Source of the DNA: Setaria digitata
Lineage: Eukaryota > Nematoda > Chromadorea > Rhabditida > Setariidae
Assembly (NCBI GenBank): GCA_003640385.1
Contig: RCAB01000200.1
Span: 41,608-105,607, forward strand
Direction of reading: 5' to 3'
DNA: 64,000 nt
The notes beneath the pieces were generated by a model that was not told the origin of the DNA, did not search any database, and saw only the letters and a program-made list of their open reading frames with translations. Of the stretch, positions 1-16,170 are shown piece by piece (within the stretch, counting starts at the first letter, position 1; each line of letters begins with the position of its first letter). Made by a program: the position numbers and the translations under genes.

Positions 1-204
1 ACACTCCTACGATTTCGTGAAACAGTTATTTTACTGAGGATAATATTAGGAATTGCTGGAAATAGGGTAAGAGTTGAGATACAAGGGCTTGTTTTCTTTT
101 GATTTTTGTTTTTGAAGATAAATTGAATTTTCCATACAGCAGCCATTGTTTGAAATACTTGTTTTTCGTATTTATTACGTCTAGGGCTTACCTTTCCCTT
201 GCAT
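1..204. other. left edge, 3' flank of the membrane-protein gene
   Basis: AT-rich sequence downstream of the stop codon of the minus-strand gene that follows. No coding pattern or RNA gene was recognised here. Confidence 0.5.
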
Positions 205-4029
<3,825 letters not shown>

Positions 4030-6278
4030 CAGCTCTAGCGTTAAATAATTTCTTTTTTTTTTTTTTTTTTTGCATGCAAAATAGAAAAGTTAGCGCAATA
4101 ACTAATAAAAATATGCAAGTGAGGCATTTCTAATGAGTAATTTTTTTAAAGAACTGATAATACTAATGACCGAGAAAAGCAGTAGTTGTTAGTGTGGGTT
4201 ATGGATGATTTTTTTTTTTTTAAGAACCGATAGTACTGATGACTGATAAATACAATACAATGTGCATGTGGGTGTGTGTTATTTAGTGATAAATAATTTC
4301 TAAGAATAAATTTTGTTCCAACATTATCAATCGTAAGCTTTTACAGTTATCAGTCAAAAAACCAATTATCGACTCTTACTTGCTTCTATCAAACCTCGTA
4401 AACAAAGGAAACTTAGCAAATTGTTCCAGTCAAAAATTTTTTTCTGCAATATTGTGTGTAACCTTATTTTCTGCTAGAATTCGTTCACATCACACTTTCA
4501 AGTAATTATCTAATTCTAAATTAACCATGCCATCAATCTATCACTGATAACGTTTTGACTTACTGCGGTCGAAAATATTTGAGCATTAAAAATTAGTGCT
4601 ATTAAAATTTTGAATTTGTTTCATGCATGAGCAGTTGGTGGATTATAATTTTGATAAGCTATAATTTTGCATTAAAGAATAATTTTTTCCAATCAATTTC
4701 CTGAGCATGAGAGTCAGCTGAAGAAAACAATGAGAAGGAGTATTTTATCAAGTAAAAAGAATCTTATTCACTATCTGTCTGATAGCTTCAGATAATAATC
4801 ATTGTTATCGGATAGGATAATAAAATATAAACCAGATTGATTGGTATTTCAGACGACTGATATAAGTGCTATAGCAAGTCAAACTCCTTCTTGTTTATGA
4901 TTTTATTCTTGTTTAGCATTCTTATGACCGAAGTTTATTGTGATTGGTAATAAGTTGTAACGAATATATACCAAATTTTATGAATTTAATGATTAAAAAT
5001 TGCAAAACTTAAAAAGATTTTAAATTGGTTTATTTTAAATAATCTCTGTGACATTTATTTAAAAATTAAAATGAATGTTAGAAACTAGTCGAGAGTGATA
5101 TTTTAGCGACCTCTTATCGCTTCATTGATATGGTTTTATTTTATTTATTTATTTTTCGATTCTCTACTTTTTTAATAATTAAAACATTCACAAATGCATA
5201 ATTATTATATTATTTCTAAATTATCTATTTAGATCTTAATCTAGAATATAACTAATTAATAATTGAATCAACTTGAAAAATTATATTACATTCCTAAGCA
5301 ACATCAAATATTTCAAGTCAAATATAGCAACGATATCTGAAAACCATTTTAATTATTAATTCATTAATTCTTTATTAATTCACAAATTAGTTTTTCAAAA
5401 CCTTATTTCGAATCCTCTCAACTTTTTGATAGAAGTTTTCCATTCTTCTTAAAAATTTATTTTTTTTAATGCAGTTGTTGATGATTTCTTCCTCTTTTTT
5501 GTGCAAGTTTAACTTCGTTCAACTTCTACACTTTGCGGAGTAAAGAAAAAAAGATATTTGGTACTTAAACTGTCAGAAACTCCAAAAATTAATAAATTAA
5601 CAGTAAAGCGAACATGGATTTCATTATTTCAGATCCGTAAAACCGACGGAAATCATTGGTTGGTTGTGCTGTGAAAATTGTCAATGATCACATGAAAATG
5701 TCATTCAAATTAATATGGTAGCAAAATTTCTCAATCATTTGAAATTTATTGAATCATTTTGAAAAGGTGACATCCTAAATCATTTTATTAATTTTTTTAT
5801 TGCAAATAACGCATCATTTCTGATAGCACTAAATCAGATCTTCAGATTCAACAGTTCCTGTCTGCTCCTAAAAAAATCATGAAAAATTAATGATGAGTAG
5901 AATACACTTGAATAATTCACTGATAATAATAATGGTAACTGGAAAGTAAAAATAACTGAAAGTTCTTCTTCGAATTTCATATTCATTTATCGTTAATTGT
6001 GGTTCCATTCATAATTTTAATTTGCTTCGAAATAAGGATTTCATGTGGTTAAAGTATATTATCATTATTTACTGATTAGATCAGTTTTCTCATTCCAGAC
6101 GATAAAAATTTTTCATATCTGAAGTGATAGCGGTAAATGTTTAAGAACAGCAAAATCTATCTATATTTCATTGTTCAATGCCATATCAGGAATGATTTTA
6201 TATGGTTTACTTTAATCTTGACAATGAACCTAATAATTTTGCATTTAAAATCTAAGAAGTCTCGTGCAATACCGAGAG

Positions 6279-6301
6279 AGAAGGAGAAAGAGAGAGAGAG
6301 A
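6279..6301. repeat. imperfect GA microsatellite
   Basis: Short GA-rich tract with interruptions, in the gene-poor left region. Confidence 0.7.
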
Positions 6302-6785
6302 ATTTAGCCAAATTTAAATTTGAAAATAAGTAAATATGTAGAGGGGATGCTGTGCGATCACTAAAACGTTGTTTTTTCTCTGTTTAAAAAAAAAAAAAAT
6401 AAATTAAATTAGATTAAATTTAAAAAAAGGAAAAGAGGGCAATAAAGATTCATTGGTGCATGAAAACGAACGACCTTTTCGATTGAATTACATGGAGGGA
6501 AGAGTAGCCAACCTCATATCTATTCACCTTTTTGTCCCTCTCAAATTTTGCAATTCTTTACAAATTCGAAAAATACTTTCAAAATCTCGGGAAAAAAAAT
6601 TTGAGAAAATTTTTCCGATTTCTGCAGTGGTAATTTCTATTTTGAATTGCAACTGATCTGTACACTCGTTTCAGCAAAGAATTAATTAATTAACCTGAAA
6701 GGGAGAAATTAAAAACGTTTTGTTTCTTCTCCCGCTTAAGCTTTCAGGTATAGTATCTGTGTTTTCCTTTAAATTGGTTAACATC

Positions 6786-6988
6786 TCTTTAGATAATTTT
6801 AGTAATTTTAATGTCAAATTTTACAGCAAATATTGGCAAATTTATATATTTGTAGTATGTTTGTGGCTTATATCACTTTTACCAAAANTCTTTAGATAAT
6901 TTTAGTAATTTTAATGTCAAATTTTACAGCAAATACTGGCAAATTTATATATTTGTAGTATGTTTGTGGCTTATATCACTTTTACCAA
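6786..6988. repeat. direct duplicate of about 100 bp around a single N
   Basis: A segment of about 100 bp (beginning ctctttagataattttagta) occurs just before and just after the N near 6888, almost identical. This is the pattern of two overlapping contig ends joined without merging, so the duplication is probably an assembly artefact. Confidence 0.75.
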
Positions 6989-7176
6989 AAAGAAAAAAAG
7001 ATAAGTTTGTAAAATAATTTCGAAAATGAAATAAAATGAGAACTTCCCATCAAACAATTAATAACACTAGTCATTGCAATTTCATTCATAGCATTTCTTC
7101 TTATTTTAAAATTTAACATGCTTTTTTGGAATTTTAATCCAAAATAAAAATACCTTGTCAAATTGTAAAAAACTCA

Positions 7177-7470
7177 CGTGTCGTATAANTATGTTTGTGG
7201 CAATATCTGAATATAAGATTTACTGTTCTGTATGATACAGACGTGAGCATGTTGTTGTTTTCCGTCAAACTCACGTGTCGTATAACAAAGTATTACAGCA
7301 TCCATCGCTTACATTCTATCTTAATCGAGCATTTATTGCTAACTAACAATACTCATCCACTGAAAGCAAGTTTAGGANATACCATTCCATCCAATCGTGA
7401 TACTGAATCGGACTACTTTCGAGCATTTATTGCTAACTAACAATACTCATCCACTGAAAGCAAGTTTAGG
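7177..7470. repeat. repeat-flanked single-N joins
   Basis: Two Ns near 7189 and 7378. The motif aactcacgtgtcgtataa occurs at the first N and again near 7270. A segment of about 50 bp (cgagcatttattgctaacta) precedes the second N and recurs after it. The region looks like several overlapping contig ends placed side by side. Confidence 0.7.
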
Positions 7471-8177
7471 GGGAATTCACGTTTACTACATTTCTGTATA
7501 TATAAAATCTAAAATTGAGTCTCTATTCTGTGACAGAACTTTTTGTTTAAGAGCAAAGACAAGCATTCGAAAGTGAGTAGGTTTGACATTCATCGGTGAA
7601 TAAGCTTGACTCCACCGTCACAGTATCTTCCTCATTAAAATATAAATTTATCGCGTTTATCTTGGTTTTCTAATTGATTTTCTATCGCCTTAATACTTCC
7701 GGTCCTACCGGTTCTCCGGATAGTATTAAGCCAATGAAAAACCGGATGGTATGTTCAGTCCAGAACCAGTTCTGGATTTATATTAAGTGGTATCAAATTT
7801 AGATACCTGGGTGGATAATAATGAATATATGTGTAGTAATCTACCATTCTAAATTGGGGTCTTAAATGGTGGCATAAATTTAGGAACAATTTTTAGGTGA
7901 CAAGTTCGCAACACAACCATTAATTAATTTTTAATTCTTAGAAAATCAATAAAAGATCAAAGACATCCTCACTTCTCGAATGAGAATAAAGCGGAACGAA
8001 ATGGAACGGAACGGATTAGTACGAAAACCGGATTTTGAGTTGAGGGGAAAGAAACCGAAATTGAAAGAGAACTTTTTCTTAGTGGGCAATAAAAAAAGGC
8101 GATGGGTAAATTACGGAAATCGCGTTGCACTTTGTTGTTTGTGTAATGAAATGAACGAGAGAGAGGGGATGAGAAGG

Positions 8178-8181
<4 letters not shown>

Positions 8182-8208
<27 letters not shown>

Positions 8209-8209
8209 A
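8182..8209. repeat. GA microsatellite
   Basis: Near-perfect GA run, about 13 dinucleotides. A complementary CT run lies about 400 bp downstream. Confidence 0.85.
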
Positions 8210-8607
8210 GAATTGTGTTCCTGAAGATGGAGAGGTTGATATGGCAGTTATTTTTGTTAACAACCGCACTTTTCCATGTTGTTTATTGTTCATTTATTCG
8301 CCTAATAGCTGGACAGGTGTAGCTATGTTGCAAGGGAGATGTTAGTTATCGGACAGGTATGGTTGTATTAACTATTGCATTATTGTACTTCTCTCATTTG
8401 TTAGCACTAGAAGTTTTACTTCGTACTGGTGATAGGATTAAAATCAGGAGAATCGTGCTGCTATTATGCTCTCTGTTTTTCAGTTAAAAATTTAATTCAC
8501 TTACCTTACAACGGTACTTACCTTTATTTACACCATTTCTTCTTTCCTTATCGTTAATTCCATCTACCTGTTTGCCATTTTGCGTTCATCTGTTTTCCCT
8601 CCTTCTC

Positions 8608-8643
8608 CCTCTCTCTTCCTCTCTCTCTCTCTCTCTCTCTCTC
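8608..8643. repeat. CT microsatellite
   Basis: CT dinucleotide run with one interruption, complementary to the GA run about 400 bp upstream. Confidence 0.85.
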
Positions 8644-11600
8644 CTTTTCATTTCAGGCTTTTTATTTGCAAGCAATAATTTAAAAACAGCAAGTAAAAAA
8701 GGCGAAAAAAGTTTTTATATTTATGTGTAAGAAGAAAAATAAATTAATTTCGAATTGAACCATAGGAATGATACAGGCTGAGACAAAGAAATTTCATCTA
8801 GCAAGCCTAAACGGTCACATCTTGCTACAGGTTTGCAAAAAAAAAGCCTTGGAATGAATGGAATAAAAGTCTGAAAATGAGATTAATTATCCAATTTTGA
8901 AGTGAAATCAATCAGTGACCTATTTTCAAGCATTCATTTCTATCGGAAAGTACCATTTATAATGAATGTTTTCTCAAAAACAAGTTTTGCCAAAAAAAAG
9001 AAGAGGAACAACAAAAATGTTTCATTTCAATAATCCTTTTTTTTTTTTGATTAATTAATAAATCTCTCTCTCCTCTCATCTCGTCTCCGTATTCATATAT
9101 ATATATAAAGTGGCAAATTCATATATATTTATGCGAGCATTCCAAAAGAATTTCGCTAAAACTGTTCACTTTTTGCTTTTTATATACAAAAATGAAAGAA
9201 CTTTTACATATAAAAAGCACTGATTACTTTGCTGTTAGTGATTGTGTGAAATGTTTGCATAAATATCAATTTATGGATTTATCAGTTGGCGTTAATTTCC
9301 CTCTTGGAATAAGCATTAAGTTTCAAATAAAAACGAGTGTGTTCACTAGCTGTTGCTCTTCTCTCCAGTAATCTCAGTTTCAATTTCTGCACTTTACACT
9401 AATTTTCTACATTTTGCAGATCAGATTTAGTTTATAATGCTACTTCTAGTTGATTTCTTATTCCTTTTATACAATTGCCTAAATTAAATTTTTAATGTTG
9501 GAAAATGCAAGTTCTGAAATTTTAAAATTTGGATTAATTTTCAAATTTGAAATTTAATAGAAAATCTAGATTAGACATTGATCACAAAATGTAAAATAGC
9601 CATTTTAAATTGTTGTATGTATAGACAAGATATACAGATATGTTTAGGATATATGAAGAAAATTAAACTGACCAATATAATTTTTGTAAAAGTTATTGTA
9701 AATAGAAGTGAAATTATTTAAACATTTCTCAGAAACCCCTCAAAATTTAAAATGTTTTTTTCGTTTTTATTTTTTGGAAGCATTTAATTATTTTGATATT
9801 ATTAATTCCAGTGACACAGGAAAGTCTAACATTGTTAAATAACTAGCTATATTCTGCCACCAAAATTGCATTTCAGTTTAATTTATTTAATTCTCCTTCA
9901 ATTGATTTTTTACTTAACTGATAAATGCCAATTTACCAATTACCTTCCTTTTCTTTCTATTTAGATAATAATTTGTCCAAATCCAAATTTTTTCCGGTTG
10001 TCGATTATCACCTATTGTATGCTATGCGAACAAACACACAAGAAATTTAGTGCTTGAAAACGCTCCTTTTTTTTTCATTTCTTCGAGAGTGGTATAGTTT
10101 GTCAGTCAAAAATTATTTAATCATGCTTTAATGAATCAATCATTGCCATCCATTCTTGCATTCTGCACTGTATTCTTTAATGAAATTAATCATTGTCTCT
10201 TTATGCAAATTCATAAATAAATTTAAGTTCTATAAAACAGTTATTTTATTTTATTAATAAGGTCTGTAATGAAGAAATGAGCAAATTCATTTGAGACTTA
10301 AAATTTTTCTCATGTTTCATTATTATGTGTCACAATCGTTATGTGTCACAACACCTGGAAGGGCATTTCTTTACACCTTGAACACATACATGCCTGTGCA
10401 TTTCAATCACACTGAAATATTCTAATTACTTTAGATGCTATCATAGGAATTTCATAAACTTCTAAAGGGGATTAACATCTGACTCACCATACTGCATTTA
10501 TTAGACTTTTTTCTTTTTGAAATATGAAAGAATGACAGAAGAGAAACGGCTTTAGGCAATTTTTTCATTTAAATTAATGAATTAATGTAAGGTAATGGTA
10601 ATTGAAAATTTAGTTGTGAATGGAAAAGTGAAATCTGAGGAAGTAATGATAACCAGAAATGATCAAGATTTCTACTGCTTGATCTTTCGTCACCTGAAGC
10701 TGAACCTGAACCTGAATTTAAAGTAAGACTTCATGGTAATGAGAGAGTTCAGTGGTTGATGTGCACGACAAAAAGAATCAAAATGGAAGAGGCGAATTGA
10801 ATTTTTTTTTTTGAGAAATAAGAAAGGAAGAAGTAATAGTTAAAATTCTTGCTACTTTGCCAAAATTTTTTGTCATTTTAGCTCTTTTAGCTTGTCCAAA
10901 AATTACTCAGTCCCATTTATTTATCACTACTATTCACATTACTATCTTTTAACAGAACTGAATAGATAAGGTCAGCTGCTAAATATTTATTTATTTTCAC
11001 ATTTCCAAATCATCTTTCTCAGTTCTTCACTCCTAAAACCTCATCATTAATAACAACTTGTTTCTCTACCTCTCATATCCGAGTGAGCTACTGTTTGTGT
11101 TCAATCAGTGTTTCACTGAACTAATTTATTAGCTAAAACGTGATCACGTTGAAGGCAATGAATATCAGGATAGATGACATTTGAATCTTAAGTAAACCCC
11201 GTGGTGAAAGATGATAAAGTTGCAATTGGAGGTGAGCGAAATTGCTAGAATACTTGTTGGTGTGTAAAAAAATCAAGGAAATTTAGAACTGACAGATATG
11301 TTCTTATCAGGAGAATGCCGTACATCAAAAAAGGAAAAGCAACAATTATCAGAAGCATGAAAGTTGTGAGATGATATTGCAGAAAGTTATCGATGATAAG
11401 ATTTATCATTAATAACATGCTCATTTCTGTACTGCCACTAAAAATAAAAGGTTAAAGTCAATTGATCTGAAAATCGGTCCTCTACCTAGTCAGTTGTGTT
11501 TCAGAAGAAAATAAACTTTATTAATAGGTTATTCATCTTGAGTTTTGTATCTAAAACACTTCAACATGTAAACAGATTACCTGTTTAATTTATTGGATGG

Positions 11601-11980
11601 TATGATAGGGATATCAGGCTCTTATAGGGAAACTATTTCCGATAAAACTTTTCAAAAATATCGTTCGTAGGTTGCAAATCTTGTGACACCGATAAGCTGA
11701 TAATCGATCGCTTTGCTCTTTAGTAACTTTCGAGTAGAAATTCAGAAATTTTTTCCACCAGAAATTGACAATTTTTGTAAATTTTTCTTTCATTTATTAT
11801 ACAAATATCAATAAAAATTATCGCGTGAAAAGTTGCAGTGCCGTCGTGATTTGGATTTACAATTTAATTGATACTTGAAATTCTATTTGAATTTCATAGA
11901 GTCTAAGTTATGATAATATTTACCTCACATGCAATTCTATGATAATCTTGAGCGAATTCAAATTCACTTAATGAGTTTGT

Positions 11981-12007
11981 TTTTTTTTTTTTTTTTTTTT
12001 TTTTTTT
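11981..12007. repeat. poly-T tract
   Basis: About 27 consecutive T, immediately upstream of the 21-bp minisatellite. Similar runs occur elsewhere in the window (for example 14201-14220, 39164-39193, 53467-53502, 54130-54160). Confidence 0.85.
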
Positions 12008-12050
12008 GAAGTTTCACTGATCAACTACTTCGCAAATGTTAAAAATTACA

Positions 12051-12172
12051 CTTAGAATTCGTTTAATTGACTTAGAATTTGCTTGATTAAATTTGAAATT
12101 TGGTTAATTAAACTCCGAATCTGCTTAAGTAAATTCAAAATTTGGTTAATTAAATCCAGAATTTTGTTTAAA
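12051..12172. repeat. 21-bp degenerate minisatellite, about 6 copies
   Basis: Successive units such as cttagaatttgcttgattaa, ttgaaatttggttaattaaa and ctccgaatctgcttaagtaa align with a 21-bp period. The shared core is gaatttggttaattaaa with substitutions between copies. Confidence 0.7.
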
Positions 12173-12443
12173 ATAATCATTTTACTTAACGAAATTGATC
12201 TCTTAGTGTTTTCAAACAAATTTCTTTTCGAGTAATGCTATATTTTCCATTTTTAGCAATTTTGTTTCATCCAAAGAATTTTTTCTTGGTATTTTTGGAG
12301 AAGCTTTTAAGCTCATCGAACAGGTGGCTATTTCAAGACTAATGAATTATTGCTACCGTGCCACATGTAAATGAATCTAGCCGATCATTGAACTTCAATA
12401 TTCTATAGTCTTATTCACTTCCTACACACCAATCATTCTTTTG

Positions 12444-12572
12444 TATCCATGCCCGTCTGTTTGCCCATGGCCGTGCCTTTACCCGTGACCATCCATGTCT
12501 TCGCCCATGTTCATGCCCGTATCCGCACCCCTGTCCTTGCCCATATTCGTGCCCGTAGCCTTGCCCGTGTCG
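12444..12572 (-). repeat. GC-rich hexamer repeat, Gly-rich coding-like on the minus strand
   Basis: On the plus strand cccgtg/cccatg-like hexamers recur. Read on the minus strand the period-6 pattern is NNN-GGG/GGC and gives a peptide such as HGQGYGHEYGQGQGCGYGHE. The GC content is clearly above that of its surroundings. No supported exon structure surrounds it, so it may be a decayed Gly/His-rich exon or a simple-sequence tract. Confidence 0.5.
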
Positions 12573-13547
12573 TGAAAGACAGAAAAATGCTTTCCGATAC
12601 AGCCACTTCTCCGCTCTCCTGAGTGATTTCCTTTTCTCTCATTGTTAACTGTTAAGACCATCACTGAGCTACATTTCTCAGGTGTTTCCATTCCCATTGC
12701 TTTTCCAAGGTGTGAACTAATTAATGAGACATTATTAAGCAATCACACCACTGTAAAATTTATGAACTGGTGGTTAAATCAATTTGGAATCGAACTGATC
12801 CCATCTAGAATGAATTAGATCATTAGATTCACTTCACGATATGGTTGATATCACTGTATAAATGGATGGGACTATTCCAGTTCGGTCTGAATTTAAGGAA
12901 TTTAGTTTAACTTGATTGATTTAACTTGTGGTGAGAAAAAAAATTTAATTCGCTCATTAAAGTGTTATCGTGCAATAACCAGTAATGAAATTATTTCTTA
13001 GTCTTTTTTTCTTCTTTATTTAATGAGCGCTAACTTCTAGAATTAAACGATACTTTTCTGTAAGTTCTGATAGGATTTAAATCAAAAGAAGCAAAATTAT
13101 ATCTCGTCCTGGAGAAACTCTCAAATGAGAAACTTTCTACACTTCATATCTTTCTCCAAAATTTTCTGTTTATAGGTCGGTCTAGGTGTCTGAATTCTGC
13201 CTAAGTTTTCTAGAAGAATATCTCGGTATATCTTGAATATAATATATTCATTATTCCACAATCAGTTGGGTGTAGTTTTTTTTCTTAAAAACACCAAAAA
13301 CTTATTAGATTGTGACTCACTCGTAAACTTTTTCTCTCCAAACTCTTTCATATTAGTAAAAGAAATAAGAAAGACTTAATTAAATGTTAATTAGTGTTCG
13401 GAAATGTTGCTACTAGTTGAGCTGTCTAATTTCCTTCAACATTTGGTAATATTATTGTAATGTCAAATGAATTCTGAACATTTCCTAATATTACCAGTAA
13501 TTCTCCATAATTAATATTAGTGGCCTAAATATTTCATGCACATTAAT

Positions 13548-13605
13548 TTCCTGGACATTTCCGGGGAAAATTNAAGTTTCTGGACATTTCCGGGGAAAAT
13601 TTTTG
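13548..13605. repeat. short direct duplicate around a single N
   Basis: The phrase tttcctggacatttccgggg and its close copy flank the N near 13573. This is a probable contig-overlap artefact like the other N sites. Confidence 0.65.
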
Positions 13606-15355
13606 ACACGACAGATTCCGGAAAGCATTTCTAACTTAATAGTTTCCGGGGACATGATTTGTTTCTGAAGAAATCACAACACCAATTTATTCATCATCCC
13701 GTAAAGAGCACTAGATATTTATAAAGGGCAGTATATAAATCTGAAGATTATTTCTGAATTTAAAACAACACTGAATAAAGTACTGCAAGTATTTTGAACA
13801 CTTCTGCGATATTTAAGAAGAAAAAAAAAAACATTCTCGTTTTTTGTGATAAAAGGTAATAATCTTATTGATAATGGCTGGTGATAAATGATGCGTTATT
13901 CTATTTGTAGAATCACAGAATGATTTATTGTCTAATTGAATTGAACCAATTTTAACCGCATTAATGAGTGTTTAATTAACAATGCATGCGCGAGAGCTTT
14001 TTTTTTTTTCAAACAATGATGAAATGAAATTCTTTCAGCAATTACACTCGAAAGAATTACTTGCTTTTAGAGTAACCTCTCTCTATCTTCAGGATTCAAG
14101 AAATTAATTTTTAATAATGCGAAATTAATAGTATTTCAAGAATTTAAGTGGAATTCGATGGAATACGATGGTTAGATTTTATGAAAAGACTTCCTTAAAC
14201 GATTTTTTTTTTTTTTTTTTATTAAATTCGATGTTTTTATCAAAGAATTTAATTTCTTTTATCGAAAGTAATATTTTATCAAAAATGTTTTGAACAGTAA
14301 ACTCATAGGCCTACAAAAATGAATGATAATAGCAGAAGTGGGAGAGAAAATAACTTTTAATATTATTTCACTGACCGATTATATCTGAAAAATATTATCT
14401 TTTTGCTTGTAAAATCATCGAATGCTGAGAAAAATAAGTTTGAATTGTGAACATATTTAACTTATAATTGATAATACCAATTTGTGGTGATAACATTAGG
14501 AGGATTCTTGAGCTGAGCTCATTCGTTATTGCTCTTAAAATTTTTGAAACTTTAGTCTTTTCTTTTCCTCTAAAAGACCCAAATTTAATTCTTCAATAAT
14601 CCTGCTTCCAAAACTAGTATCATAGTACGTTAATTTGTTCGCTTTAGTCCTAACTCAAATACTAGTGATAACGCACTGTGAGTGACAATAATTCAACACT
14701 ATATGCNTTTGATAAAAATTGATCTAGCAAGTTTTAAAATGGTTGTAAAATAATGAAGAGTGTGTCTATCCGGATGATATGCAAAAATGAGAAAACTGGC
14801 ATAAATTGTTAAACTTCCCTCAAAATTAATATAATTAATGGTACTTATTATGGCAAATCAATGTCATCAAAGTGTGTTTCTTTTGTTTCTAATCAGCAAT
14901 ATTACTAAGTCAGTATGCTAATTTGAATTGTCTTTTGTTGATGCTTTTAAATTGCGAAAATTGAGAGAAATAAAGAAGAAAATATATCGGAGCTTTTTTA
15001 TTAGTGATTGGAAATAGTTGAAATTTCATAAAAGTGACCCTATAAATAGCATTTATCGAGAAAGAAAATTTCCAGTTTCACATGTCAATTGTCAATTTCG
15101 ATTGAACTGATTTTTTCAAAAATAAAAAATAAATAATTCTGCCGGAAAACTCGACAAATGCGATATCATAAAAATTTATTATGAAATGGATAGAAATTAA
15201 ATATCAAGATCAATCAGTAATTTTCGAAGTATATCTGAATGTTTTAATCTTAGTTGTTAAAACTGCTACTGTTTTTGTTTTCATGATCGCTGCGGCCTCG
15301 GTTTTTGCTGTTGTTCTACTCTTAATTGTTTTTTGCTGTTGCTAATGATAACGTT

Positions 15356-15421
15356 ATTGTTGTTGTTGTTATTGTTTTGTCGTCGTTGTTGCTATTGCTG
15401 TTGTTATTATTGTTGTTGTTT
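15356..15421. repeat. imperfect TTG/TTA trinucleotide repeat
   Basis: Degenerate run of gttgttgtt/attgtt/gctgtt triplets. No ORF of interest is attached. Confidence 0.7.
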
Positions 15422-16058
15422 ACTTAGATTTGCAGTATTATGATTCTTTGTCCTATAAATCCGTCACTTTTTTGAATCTCAAATTTCAGATAAAAGATTC
15501 ATTTAACTCCCTTACTTATTTTTAAGAGGAATAACATTGAGTTCAAAATTTTGTGTTTAACAGGAATAAATACAAATGTTATGTAGAATTATTTGTAACG
15601 ACATTCTCTTTTTTTCCTCTCTCTCCCTCTCCCTCTCTTCTTCTCTTTCCCTCTTTCTTTACCCTTTTAAAATGGTGGAAAAAAAATATTTTGACATTTG
15701 TCAGCCCTTCCCATTCGCTTAATTCATATCACTCTGACAGAGATTTTCCATCAGTGATAATCAGTACGGTTCTAAAATTGTTCGAGGGATAAACTTGACA
15801 AATTTGCATCTCAAATTAACTGAGATGTTCATTACCAGTGCAACATCTTCGACGATCATCTATTTGCACAAAATGAGGAAAAAGAAAGAGGGAAAGGAAG
15901 AAAGAAAAACTTATTTGAAAGCTTTACGATTAAAATTAAAGATTGAGCAGGAAGTAGCTATTAATTAGCAAAGTACTATAACGAAAAAAAGAACTATCAC
16001 GGTGATATTTTAAATTACTTTTGCATCCAATAAACAATACTAAATAATGAAGCGTATT

Positions 16059-16170
16059 TCCTGTATTTTGCAACCTACTCACGATCACGTAATCACGTGA
16101 TGCGTGTATTTTGCAACGTCCTCTGTCGCATCAAGCACTTGCGGCTTGCGATGTGATCAATGATGAAATA
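16059..16170. promoter_or_regulatory. possible regulatory cluster with an E-box-like palindrome
   Basis: The motif gtattttgcaac occurs twice about 45 bp apart. Between the copies lies gatcacgtaatcacgtgatg, which contains the perfect palindrome atcacgtgat with a CACGTG core. The cluster is about 1 kb upstream of the GT92 gene start. A regulatory role is inference only. Confidence 0.25.

Noticed and set aside
7980..8345. 121-codon plus-strand ORF rich in Arg-Glu
   Set aside because: It is built on the GA microsatellite and has no neighbouring exons.
12479..12742. 87-codon minus-strand ORF through the hexamer repeat
   Set aside because: Only the repeat gives it a pattern. The frame differs from the Gly-rich one and no exons join it.
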